A stretch of 64,000 bases of DNA, taken from contig NZ_JBAWSY010000008.1 of the NCBI RefSeq assembly GCF_037104765.1, positions 1-64,000 of the forward strand, given 5' to 3'. The stretch comes from Psychrobacillus mangrovi (GTDB taxonomy: Bacteria; Bacillota; Bacilli; Bacillales_A; Planococcaceae). How positions within the stretch are numbered: position 1 is the stretch's first letter; the number at the start of each line of letters is the position of its first letter. The position numbers and the translations under genes were made by a program. Under the pieces are notes generated by a model. It did not search any database and had not been told where the DNA came from. It saw only the letters and a program-made list of their open reading frames with translations. Below, piece after piece: positions 15,067-22,699 of the stretch.

Positions 15067-16224
15067 TTGAAAAATACATATATCGATATTTTAATAGCAT
15101 CTACAAAACTTGGATTGACATCATTTGGGGGGCCATCTGCACATATAGGATATTTTCGTGAAGAGTATGTGCAAAAACGAAAATGGTTGGATGACAAATT
15201 ATACGCCGACATTGTGGCGTTATGTCAGTTTTTACCTGGACCAGCTTCCTCTCAAGTAGGGATTTCTATTGGATTACTTCGTGGAGGCATAGCAGGCGGT
15301 ATCATTTCTTGGTTAGGATTTACTATGCCTTCAGTCATTCTTCTAATGATATTTGCCTTGTTTGTATCCTCAACAGGTTCTTTTGATAGTGGATGGATAC
15401 AGGGATTGAAAATTGTAGCGGTAGCAGTAGTTGCTCATGCTCTTTTAGGGATGCAAAAGTCACTTGCACCAGATCGTTTAAGAATTTCTATTGCAATAGC
15501 TTGTGCCATATCGACTTTACTTATTCCTACGGCTATCGGTCAAATTTGTATAATCATTGCAGCAGGGGTTTTTGGATATTTTTTATATAAAAATGAGGAA
15601 GTGGAGAATGCTCCTGAAATTTCACTTACTTTTGGTAAAAAGACAGGAATTATAAGTTGGACTATATTTTTTATCTTATTGGTTTTATTACCTGTATTAA
15701 AACCATTTTTTAACTCTGTTTATTATTCTATGTTTGATACGTATTATCGAGTTGGTTCCATCGTTTTCGGTGGAGGGCACGTGGTTCTACCAATGCTTCA
15801 ACGAGAAGTGGAGATTTCACCAGATGTTTTCCTTGCAGGGTATGGGGCGGCTCAAGCTGTTCCTGGACCACTTTTTACATTAGCAGGGTATTTAGGGCAG
15901 ATTACTGCAGGAATGCCTGGTGCATTCATAGCGATCTTTGCAATGTTTTTACCTTCTTTTTTATTAGTGATAGGTACCTTGCCTTTTTGGACAGTTATTC
16001 GTTCTAAAAGAGGAATCCAGGCTGCTTTAAAAGGAGTAAACGCGGCAGTAATTGGTATTCTTCTCGCTGCATTATATGATCCTGTATTTACAAGTGCAGT
16101 GAATAACACGATGGATTTTGTTATCGTTCTTAATACTTTTACGTTGCTGACTGTGTATAAATGGCCACCAATTTACGTAGTAATAGTAAGTGCAATTCTT
16201 GGAGCACTTATGCATATAATTTAA
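15067..16224 (+). CDS. ChrA-family chromate/anion transporter, two-domain form
   Basis: The 385-residue protein has two homologous halves with about ten to twelve membrane helices, as in full-length CHR-family transporters. Repeated landmarks are GLTSFGGPSAHIGYFREEYV and QFLPGPASSQVGISIGLLRGG in the first half and VGSIVFGGGHVVLPMLQREV with AAQAVPGPLFTLAGYLG in the second. Characterised members export chromate, but in soil bacteria the natural substrate may be another oxyanion. The start is TTG behind GGGGGA. It is divergent from the MpfA-type gene over a 190-bp gap. Confidence 0.88.
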   Translation: MKNTYIDILIASTKLGLTSFGGPSAHIGYFREEYVQKRKWLDDKLYADIVALCQFLPGPASSQVGISIGLLRGGIAGGIISWLGFTMPSVILLMIFALFVSSTGSFDSGWIQGLKIVAVAVVAHALLGMQKSLAPDRLRISIAIACAISTLLIPTAIGQICIIIAAGVFGYFLYKNEEVENAPEISLTFGKKTGIISWTIFFILLVLLPVLKPFFNSVYYSMFDTYYRVGSIVFGGGHVVLPMLQREVEISPDVFLAGYGAAQAVPGPLFTLAGYLGQITAGMPGAFIAIFAMFLPSFLLVIGTLPFWTVIRSKRGIQAALKGVNAAVIGILLAALYDPVFTSAVNNTMDFVIVLNTFTLLTVYKWPPIYVVIVSAILGALMHII

Positions 16225-16248
16225 TTAGTCGCTTTTTTTAGAAAAGTG

Positions 16249-16278
16249 TTGACATTGGAAATTTTCATATGCTAATGT
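16249..16278 (+). promoter_or_regulatory. Sigma-A promoter of the bmrCD leader
   Basis: TTGACA (16249-16254) and an extended -10 TGCTAATGT (hexamer 16273-16278) are separated by 18 bp. The promoter lies about 40 bp before the first leader ORF. Confidence 0.65.
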
Positions 16279-16317
16279 TAAGGGACACTAAATAAATTGG
16301 AAATGGAGGTATGAAAG

Positions 16318-16386
16318 ATGATTCGTTTGATTGATATAAATAACAATTTAATAATTTCTTCATACCTACCATCTAACGATAAATGA
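16318..16386 (+). CDS. Candidate leader peptide of bmrCD (22 aa)
   Basis: ATG at 16318 lies 8 bp after GGAGG and opens a 22-codon frame beginning MIRLIDINNN and ending SSYLPSNDK. It is followed by a hairpin (16393-16424) and a strong terminator (16427-16463), all between one promoter and bmrC. This is the architecture of ribosome-stalling attenuation, as described for bmrB-bmrCD in B. subtilis, where antibiotics that stall the ribosome in the leader allow read-through. I cannot show homology to BmrB by reading, so the role is inferred from position and structure. Confidence 0.55.
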   Translation: MIRLIDINNNLIISSYLPSNDK

Positions 16387-16392
16387 TTTTAT

Positions 16393-16424
16393 AATAGACA
16401 TTTTTTAGGTTAACTCTGTCTATT
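16393..16424 (+). promoter_or_regulatory. Hairpin between the leader ORF and the terminator
   Basis: AATAGACA (16393-16400) and TGTCTATT (16417-16424) form a perfect 8-bp stem, 6 bp after the leader stop codon and abutting the terminator stem. It could act as an alternative or anti-antiterminator structure. I found no clear competing antiterminator pairing by eye. Confidence 0.45.
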
Positions 16425-16426
16425 AA

Positions 16427-16463
16427 AAAGCACATTGCCGTAATATGGGTAATGTGCTTTTTT
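16427..16463 (+). terminator. Attenuator terminator upstream of bmrC
   Basis: AAAGCACATT (16427-16436) and AATGTGCTTT (16451-16460) form a 10-bp stem followed by six T. It ends about 150 bp before bmrC, so transcripts from the leader promoter must read through it to express the transporter. Confidence 0.75.
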
Positions 16464-16517
16464 GTGTTCATTTATTTCCATTTTTTGGTTAAAATAAGAG
16501 GAAGGGAAGTGTTGAAT

Positions 16518-16574
16518 ATGATTATTCAACGTACAAAACAAATTTTATTAAAGGAATCTCTAGAAGGTGGTTAG
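16518..16574 (+). CDS. Possible second small leader ORF (18 aa)
   Basis: ATG at 16518 follows GAGGAAGGGAAG and opens 18 codons (MIIQRTKQILLKESLEGG) ending 42 bp before bmrC. The start codon lies between the arms of a 7-bp inverted repeat (GTTGAAT / ATTCAAC), which could mask it. It might be a second control peptide or chance. Confidence 0.3.
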   Translation: MIIQRTKQILLKESLEGG

Positions 16575-16616
16575 CCGGTTTTATTCAAGAGAGAGAAGAA
16601 ATGAGGGGATTAAATA

Positions 16617-18359
16617 ATGTTTTCAGTTTTATTTAAGTTAAAGTGGTTTTTTATTGGTCATTGGAAGCGGTATACAGTTGCTGTTAGTTTACTTATAGTA
16701 GCAAGTGCTTTTGAAGTCTTACCTCCATGGTTGGTAGGAGAGGCAATCGACACGATTACAACGGGCAATATGACACCCGATTCATTAACAATGTACGTTC
16801 TTTACTTTATTGGAATGATTGTCATTGGTTATGTGCTGAATTTTGTTTGGCAATATCAGTTATTTGGTGGCTCTATTACTATAGAACGTATTTTGCGTTC
16901 CAAATTAAATAGAAAATTTTTGAGTATGACACCAACTTTTTATGAAAAAAATCGTACGGGGGATTTAATGGCTCGTGCAACAAACGATTTAAATGCGGTT
17001 GCAACAACAGCTGGTTTTGGAATTATGACATTGATCGATTCAACTATGTATATGGCAGCACTCATTCTGGCAATGGGATTCATTATTTCATGGAAGCTTA
17101 CTTTTTTTGCAATTTTACCAATACCGATTTTAGCATTTATCATGCAATATTTAGGGAAAATCATTCATGAAAAATATATGACTGCTCAAGATGCATTTGG
17201 TGATTTAAATGACCGAGTTCTTGAATCAGTTGCTGGTGTTCGTGTTATTCGTGCATACGTCCAAGAGAGGGCGGACGAAAAGAAGTTTGCAGATATGAGT
17301 GAAGAAGTATATCAGAAAAATATGGTCGTGGAACGAATTGATGCACTTTTTGGTCCAATCACAAAAGTAGGGACAGGGATTAGTTATGTAGTTGCTTTAG
17401 GCTATGGTGCATATCTCGTTTCACAAAATGAAATGACGTTGGGTAACTTAATCACATTTAACGTTTACTTAGGGATGGCAATATGGCCAATGTTTGCAAT
17501 TGGAGAATTAATCAATGTTATGCAACGTGGAAATGCTTCCTTAGACCGCGTTCAAGAAACGTTGGATTATGAGGCAGATGTAAAAGATCCCGCGAGTCCG
17601 GTTAAATTATTTGACGTGAATTCCATTGGATTTGAAGATGTTGGTTTCCAATATCCAATGTCACAAGTAAAAAATCTTGAAAAGATCCATGTAAACCTTC
17701 AAAAAGGTCAAACGCTAGGTATTGTCGGAAAAACAGGATCAGGGAAAACAACCTTTATGAAACAACTTTTAAAGGAATATCCTATTGGAGCTGGACAGCT
17801 AACAATTGGAGATATAGCAATTTCTGAGCAAACAAAAGAGCAAGTTTTAGAATGGATAGGATACGTTCCGCAGGATCATGTTTTGTTTTCACGGACAATT
17901 CGTCAAAACATTCTATTTGGTAAAGAAGATGCTACGGAAGAAGAGCTAGAAGAAGCGATTCGATTAGCACATTTCCAACGAGATTTGATGAACTTGCCGA
18001 TGGGTCTTGAAACATTAGTTGGAGAAAAAGGTGTCTCCTTATCTGGCGGTCAGAAACAAAGGGTGTCGATCGCACGGGCACTTATCAAAAATCCAGAGAT
18101 TTTATTATTAGATGATTCGCTTTCTGCGGTAGATGCGAAAACGGAAGCGAAGATTATTGAAAATATACAAAATGAACGTAGTGGGAAGACAACAATTATT
18201 ACGACGCATCGATTGTCCGGTATTCAACATGCTGACCATATTATTGTTTTAGATGAAGGAATGGTTGTGGAAGAAGGAACTCATGAAGAACTTCTTCATC
18301 AAAATGGTTGGTATAAAGAGCAATACGATCGTCAACAGCTTGAGGGGGTGTCGTCATGA
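16617..18359 (+). CDS. bmrC: Heterodimeric ABC multidrug exporter subunit BmrC (YheI)
   Basis: The 580-residue half-transporter has an N-terminal six-helix membrane domain (residues 1-310; PTFYEKNRTGDLMARATNDL is typical) and a C-terminal ATPase. Walker A is GKTGSGKTT, the signature is LSGGQKQR and Walker B is ILLLDDSLSAVD. Asp replaces the catalytic Glu, which marks the degenerate site of heterodimeric exporters, as in B. subtilis BmrC. The start MFSVLFKLKWFF matches YheI. It overlaps bmrD by 4 bp. BmrCD exports drugs and is induced by translation inhibitors in B. subtilis, consistent with the leader upstream. Confidence 0.92.
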   Translation: MFSVLFKLKWFFIGHWKRYTVAVSLLIVASAFEVLPPWLVGEAIDTITTGNMTPDSLTMYVLYFIGMIVIGYVLNFVWQYQLFGGSITIERILRSKLNRKFLSMTPTFYEKNRTGDLMARATNDLNAVATTAGFGIMTLIDSTMYMAALILAMGFIISWKLTFFAILPIPILAFIMQYLGKIIHEKYMTAQDAFGDLNDRVLESVAGVRVIRAYVQERADEKKFADMSEEVYQKNMVVERIDALFGPITKVGTGISYVVALGYGAYLVSQNEMTLGNLITFNVYLGMAIWPMFAIGELINVMQRGNASLDRVQETLDYEADVKDPASPVKLFDVNSIGFEDVGFQYPMSQVKNLEKIHVNLQKGQTLGIVGKTGSGKTTFMKQLLKEYPIGAGQLTIGDIAISEQTKEQVLEWIGYVPQDHVLFSRTIRQNILFGKEDATEEELEEAIRLAHFQRDLMNLPMGLETLVGEKGVSLSGGQKQRVSIARALIKNPEILLLDDSLSAVDAKTEAKIIENIQNERSGKTTIITTHRLSGIQHADHIIVLDEGMVVEEGTHEELLHQNGWYKEQYDRQQLEGVSS

Positions 18360-20095
18360 GTACAGGAAAACGACTCTACCATTATGCGTTATTTTATAAA
18401 AAACCAATTATCCTTGGTTTAATCTTTTTAACCATTGCGGTGTTTGCAGACTTAACTGGTCCATTCATTGCAAAGAAAATTATCGACGACCATATTACAG
18501 AAGGAGCTATTGATCTTCAGCCGATTTTAATGTTATTGGCCATATTCTTCGGTTTATCGATTATAACAGCAGTTTTTAGATATTTTATGTTTATAAATTT
18601 ACAAATTGGGGCTAACCGAGTTGTACAAAAGCTGAGAAACGATGTATTTCAGCATATACAAACGTTGCCGATACAGTACTTTGATAATTTGCCTGCTGGT
18701 AAGGTAGTAGCACGTGTTACAAATGATACGGAAGCAATCCGAAATCTTTATGTGCAGGTACTATCTCAGTTCGCGACAAGTATTATTTCAATTGCCGGTG
18801 TTTATGTAGCTTTATTTATCCTAAATGTAAAAATGGCTGCAATGGCGCTGTTTGTAGTACCAATCGTTTATGTATGGATGATCGGATATCGAAAATATGC
18901 TTCTAAGTATAATCATATTGTTCGAACGAAAATAGCTGATTTAAATGCAATGCTGAATGAGTCGATTCAAGGTATGTCCATCATTCAGGCATTTAAACGC
19001 GAGAAGCAAATGGAACATGAATTTGAGGAAATGAATGAAGAGCATTACCGCTATCAGAAGAAATTACTTACACTCGATTCGGCAACTGCATTTAACTTAG
19101 TAAGTGTTTTGCGGTCCATTATGTTTATTATGTTTATCTGGTATTTTGGTAGCCAATCCATGGAGCCGAATACAGTCATTTCAGCTGGTATGCTTTATGC
19201 ATTTGTTGATTATACAACAAGATTATTTAATCCAATAACAGGAATAGTTAATCAATTTTCTCAGTTGGAGAGATCCCTTGTTGCAGGAAATCGTGTTTTC
19301 CGTTTACTTGATGAACCGGGAGAAAAAGTGGAAGATCAACGTATGGAACGATATGAAGGTAATGTAGAGTTCCAAAATGTTTCTTTTGCATACAAAGAGA
19401 AAGATTATGTCTTGAAGAACTTAAACTTTGTAGCGAATAAGGGAGAAACAGTAGCCCTTGTAGGGCATACTGGTTCTGGAAAAAGCTCCATTATGAACTT
19501 ATTGTTCCGCTTCTATGATCCATCTAAAGGAAAGATTCTGATTGATGGTAAAGATATAACGTCGTTTCCGAGACAAACAATTCGTGATCATATGGGTATC
19601 GTTTTACAGGATCCTTATTTATTCTCAGGTACAATTGAGTCAAACGTGAGCTTAAATGACCCTCGAATTTCTCGTGAGACAGTAGAAGCTGCTTTGGAAG
19701 CAGTTGGAGGAGAACGAGTATTAAAAAATCTTGTAAAAGGTTTAGATGAGCCGGTAATTGAGAAGGGGAGTACTTTATCCTCTGGACAAAGACAGCTAGT
19801 TTCATTCGCTCGAGCACTTGCTTTCGACCCGGCAATTCTAATATTAGATGAGGCGACTTCAAACATTGATACCGAAACGGAAGAGATAATTCAACATGCG
19901 ATGGATGTGTTGAAAAAAGGAAGAACAACTTTTATTATTGCGCATCGACTTTCTACTATTAAGAATGCAGATCGTATTTTAGTATTAGATCGTGGTGAAA
20001 TTGTTGAGAGTGGCAGTCACGATGAGTTGTTACAGCTACAAGGACGCTATGAACAAATGTATAAATTACAAGCAGGAGTATCTCAGCACGTTTAA
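18356..20095 (+). CDS. bmrD: Heterodimeric ABC multidrug exporter subunit BmrD (YheH)-like
   Basis: The 579-residue partner of BmrC has a six-helix membrane domain and an ATPase with Walker A GHTGSGKSS, signature LSSGQRQL and Walker B ILILDEATSNID, which keeps the catalytic Glu. The signature Ser-Ser in place of Ser-Gly belongs to the composite site. B. subtilis BmrD is about 670 residues because of a long extracytoplasmic insertion between helices 1 and 2. Here IDDHITEGAIDLQPILML passes straight to helix 2, so that insertion is absent. The ATG overlaps the end of bmrC, indicating translational coupling. Confidence 0.88.
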   Translation: MSTGKRLYHYALFYKKPIILGLIFLTIAVFADLTGPFIAKKIIDDHITEGAIDLQPILMLLAIFFGLSIITAVFRYFMFINLQIGANRVVQKLRNDVFQHIQTLPIQYFDNLPAGKVVARVTNDTEAIRNLYVQVLSQFATSIISIAGVYVALFILNVKMAAMALFVVPIVYVWMIGYRKYASKYNHIVRTKIADLNAMLNESIQGMSIIQAFKREKQMEHEFEEMNEEHYRYQKKLLTLDSATAFNLVSVLRSIMFIMFIWYFGSQSMEPNTVISAGMLYAFVDYTTRLFNPITGIVNQFSQLERSLVAGNRVFRLLDEPGEKVEDQRMERYEGNVEFQNVSFAYKEKDYVLKNLNFVANKGETVALVGHTGSGKSSIMNLLFRFYDPSKGKILIDGKDITSFPRQTIRDHMGIVLQDPYLFSGTIESNVSLNDPRISRETVEAALEAVGGERVLKNLVKGLDEPVIEKGSTLSSGQRQLVSFARALAFDPAILILDEATSNIDTETEEIIQHAMDVLKKGRTTFIIAHRLSTIKNADRILVLDRGEIVESGSHDELLQLQGRYEQMYKLQAGVSQHV

Positions 20096-20188
20096 TACGT
20101 GTAGGGATATTCCCTTTTTTTATATTGAATTTTTCTAGCGTAAATCGTATATTTAGTGTGGCGAAATAAAATAAAAAAGAGGTATCTT

Positions 20189-21439
20189 ATGATCCTATGG
20201 ATAAAAGATTGGAAAACAAAAATATCTTCTTTCAATAGAAATATACGGTTATTCATGTTGGCAAATATTCTAATACAAATAGGTATGGGTGTTTTTTCAG
20301 TAATGTATAATTTATATCTAAAGGAGCTGGGATTTCCTGAAACCATCAATGGTAAAGTAATTTCAATGACTTCTCTTGCATCTGCAATTATGTTAATTCC
20401 TGCTGGTTTTTTAAGTGACCGTTTTGGACGGAAATGGATGATTATTCTTGGATCAATCATAACGGTATTAACCTTATTTTATAGAAGTGTAACAGTGGAA
20501 GAACAATCGTTGATTTATGCAGCCTTTTTAACTGGGCTTTTCATGGCGCTAGTCCAAGTTTCAGGTGTCCCTTTTTTAGCAGAAAACTCGACAGCTAGTG
20601 AACGTATGCATTTGTTTAGTATTCATTTCTCGTTGGTGACAATTGCAAGTGTCGTTGGAAGTTTAGGTGGAGGCGTATTAGCTGATGCATTACATTTGTA
20701 TGCAGCTATGCCTATTCAGGAATCGATTAAATGGGTTTTAATTCTAGGTACCTTTATTTTTGCGCTAGGCTTAATACCTTTATTTCAATTAAAACCAACA
20801 GTAAGACAAGAAATCAAAACGGCTCAAACAAGTGAGAAAGAGTTACCAAGTACTTTCAAAAGAAATATTATTATCATTTTACTATTCGGCTTTTCCAATT
20901 TACTAATTGGCACGGGATCAGGGTTAGTTATCCCTTATTTGAATTTATATTTTGCTAATCGCTTTGATGCATCTAATTCATATATTGGTTTGATATTATC
21001 ATTAGGTTCTGGGATGACAGCTGTTGCAATGCTTATGGGTCCAGCACTTGTAAAAAGAGTGGGGCAAGTCCGTGCACTTGTGATTTTCCAATTACTTTCT
21101 ATTCCCTTTTTATTCATAACTGGTTATACCAATTCCTTAATAGTGGCATCGATCGGATTTTTGCTACGTCAAGCACTAATGAATGCTGGAAATCCAATAC
21201 AAAGTGCTATTGCTATGGATTTGGTTCATGATAAATATAAGGGTCTAGCCAATTCAGTGAACCAAATGGTATTTAATATTGGATGGGCGAGCACAGGAGC
21301 TATATCTACCGGACTGGTAATGGCGTATGGCTATTATTGGGGTTATGCATATACCTTCACAATTACTGGTATTCTTTATATTGTAGCCTCGACATATTTT
21401 TATATATTATTTGGAAGAAAAAAAGTAGGTACTAAGTAA
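20189..21439 (+). CDS. MFS transporter
   Basis: The 416-residue protein has twelve membrane helices. The conserved loop 2-3 motif reads GFLSDRFGRKW (about residues 74-84), typical of the major facilitator superfamily. The pattern resembles drug or sugar efflux carriers, but the substrate cannot be assigned. ATG at 20189 is chosen because AAGAGG lies 8 bp ahead, over an in-frame ATG at 20156. It follows bmrD by 93 bp without a clear terminator, so partial cotranscription is possible. Confidence 0.85.
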   Translation: MILWIKDWKTKISSFNRNIRLFMLANILIQIGMGVFSVMYNLYLKELGFPETINGKVISMTSLASAIMLIPAGFLSDRFGRKWMIILGSIITVLTLFYRSVTVEEQSLIYAAFLTGLFMALVQVSGVPFLAENSTASERMHLFSIHFSLVTIASVVGSLGGGVLADALHLYAAMPIQESIKWVLILGTFIFALGLIPLFQLKPTVRQEIKTAQTSEKELPSTFKRNIIIILLFGFSNLLIGTGSGLVIPYLNLYFANRFDASNSYIGLILSLGSGMTAVAMLMGPALVKRVGQVRALVIFQLLSIPFLFITGYTNSLIVASIGFLLRQALMNAGNPIQSAIAMDLVHDKYKGLANSVNQMVFNIGWASTGAISTGLVMAYGYYWGYAYTFTITGILYIVASTYFYILFGRKKVGTK

Positions 21440-21968
21440 GATAGAAGCAATGATTAAAGTGATTGAACAATATATATAGCTATTACTTATGCAGATTTCA
21501 TTGCACTACCAATTTAAGATGAGAAAGAAGTTAGTAGAGGGAGAACCAATGGGAAGAGTGTTTGATTAAAGTCATATGAAAGTGTTTATAGGAACAGCAT
21601 TTGATTATTTAGAAGACAAATAAAATACTAAACTGCATGTGTTTTTTTATTACATGCAATTAGGTAGTAGTAGACAAAAGGAAGTTGGCTAATTGGTCTC
21701 TTTCATTATTTTGATTTATTATCATTCCTTCAGAGTATAAAGAAAATAATAGGTATCATATTATTGGTTTGGAGAAGCGTCCGCTCGACTCCTGCGGGAA
21801 AAGCGAGACAGACGAGACCCCGCACGAAGCAAAGCGAAGGAGGAGGCTCGGCGCTCGCCCGCGGAAAGCGAGCGGTAAGCTTCGGAAAACCTGATTTATC
21901 CTATTTAAACATTCGATTTTTTCCACAGTCTAACTGCATGTTTTTTTATTCACATGCAGTTTTTTTGG
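21440..21968. repeat. Repeat-bearing gap between two similar hairpins
   Basis: No gene is seen. Two similar hairpins built on ACTGCATGT/ACATGCA lie at 21634-21658 and 21932-21961. Between them is a dispersed GC-rich element (about 21765-21895; GGAGAAGCGTCCGCTCG, CTCGCCCGCGGAAAGCGAGC, GTAAGCTTCGGAAAACCT) that recurs at 58936-59010 and, inverted, at about 9995-10060. Confidence 0.7.
21932..21968 (+). terminator. Terminator-type hairpin ACTGCATGT/ACATGCAGT
   Basis: AACTGCATGT (21932-21941) and ACATGCAGTT (21952-21961) form a 10-bp stem followed by seven T on the plus strand. It lies tail to tail with yheE, whose stop codon is at the same edge. Confidence 0.75.
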
Positions 21969-22172
21969 TTAATCGTAAACGTGAAAAAGCATTAACTCAT
22001 GAATCATTTTTTTTACTGTTTCTTCATCAGCTGGTACGTTTCCAATCCAATTGATTGTTCCATCAGGTTCATATTCCCCAGTATATCGTACTTGTTTATA
22101 AAAAAATGAAATAGACCAACCCGGTAATTGTTTATTTTCATATAGTGATTTAAAGCTAAAATGCTGTAACAA
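21969..22172 (-). CDS. yheE: YheE family protein
   Basis: The 67-residue cytosolic protein matches the YheE family (LQHFSFKSLYENKQLPGW ... GEYEPDGTINWIG ... MIHELMLFHVY). Function is unknown. TTG at 22172 is preferred over ATG at 22196 because AAAGG lies 9 bp upstream and the N-terminus then aligns with YheE. Its place before yheB and yheA follows B. subtilis order. It is divergent from the ferritin-like gene. Confidence 0.8.
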   Translation of the reverse strand: MLQHFSFKSLYENKQLPGWSISFFYKQVRYTGEYEPDGTINWIGNVPADEETVKKMIHELMLFHVYD

Positions 22173-22210
22173 AATAATCAACCTTTCATGTGACATAAAT
22201 TCCTGGCATA

Positions 22211-22231
22211 CACTAGTAGAAATTACTAGTG
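22211..22231. promoter_or_regulatory. Perfect inverted repeat in the yheE/ferritin-like divergent region
   Basis: CACTAGTA (22211-22218) and TACTAGTG (22224-22231) are perfect 8-bp arms around GAAAT. They sit between the two divergent genes and directly abut the ribosome binding site of the ferritin-like gene. It may be an operator or an mRNA hairpin controlling translation. The regulator is unknown. Confidence 0.5.
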
Positions 22232-22244
22232 AAGGAGCGTCTAT

Positions 22245-22634
22245 TTGTTTATTGATAAATTACAACTTGCGATTCAAAACGAATACGCAGATTACCATTT
22301 CTATAAAGATATGTATAAATTGACGAACGATCCATATTGGCAAGGGTTTATTCAACATGCTTATGAAGATGAAAAAAGCCACTATGAAATGTTTCAACAA
22401 CTCTATTATATGCTGACAGGGACTTATGTTCAAAGTCTGAAAAAAAAGCCCCCTTGCTTAGACTTAAAAACCTGTGCTAAAAATGCGATTAAGGATGAGT
22501 TAGAAGGAGCAGAAATGTATAAAGAAATGCTGCTCCAAATACCTGTTCAGCAAGCATATGCACCACTATTTGTAGCAATGCATGATGAAACGGAGCATGC
22601 TATACGTTTTTCGACAATGTTCAACGCATTGTAA
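22245..22634 (+). CDS. Ferritin-like (rubrerythrin-type) four-helix protein
   Basis: The 129-residue protein consists of helices with paired carboxylate/His motifs: NEYADYHFY, AYEDEKSHYEMF (ExxH), KDELEGAEMYKEM and HDETEHAIRFSTM (ExxH). These place it in the ferritin-like diiron superfamily near DUF2202 and rubrerythrins. No rubredoxin domain is present. An iron-binding or oxidase role is likely but unproven. The start is TTG at 22245 behind GAAGGAG. A perfect inverted repeat precedes the ribosome binding site. Confidence 0.75.
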   Translation: MFIDKLQLAIQNEYADYHFYKDMYKLTNDPYWQGFIQHAYEDEKSHYEMFQQLYYMLTGTYVQSLKKKPPCLDLKTCAKNAIKDELEGAEMYKEMLLQIPVQQAYAPLFVAMHDETEHAIRFSTMFNAL

Positions 22635-22699
22635 TTCTTTTAGTGTTTGTCCTTCCTCTGCTATAATAAATTATATGCTAGAGGAAAAAGGTGAAATAG

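Larger units (their letters stand above)
16225..16616. other. Leader region of the bmrCD operon
   Basis: This stretch holds, in order, a promoter, a 22-codon ORF with its own ribosome binding site, a short hairpin, a rho-independent terminator, a second small ORF and the ribosome binding site of bmrC. The B. subtilis bmrCD genes are preceded by a leader-peptide gene (bmrB) that controls them by ribosome-mediated attenuation, so an equivalent leader is likely here. The individual parts are listed separately. Confidence 0.6.

Noticed and set aside
20092..20460. Minus-strand ORF opposite the MFS gene start
   Set aside because: It is a shadow of the MFS coding frame, with no ribosome binding site or protein-like pattern.
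21590..21622. Short ORF MKVFIGTAFDYLEDK in the gap after the MFS gene
   Set aside because: Only 15 codons, no ribosome binding site, and no conserved context that would support it.
21764..22054. ORF across the dispersed repeat at 21.8 kb
   Set aside because: The reading frame consists of repeat sequence and runs through the terminator and into yheE on the other strand.
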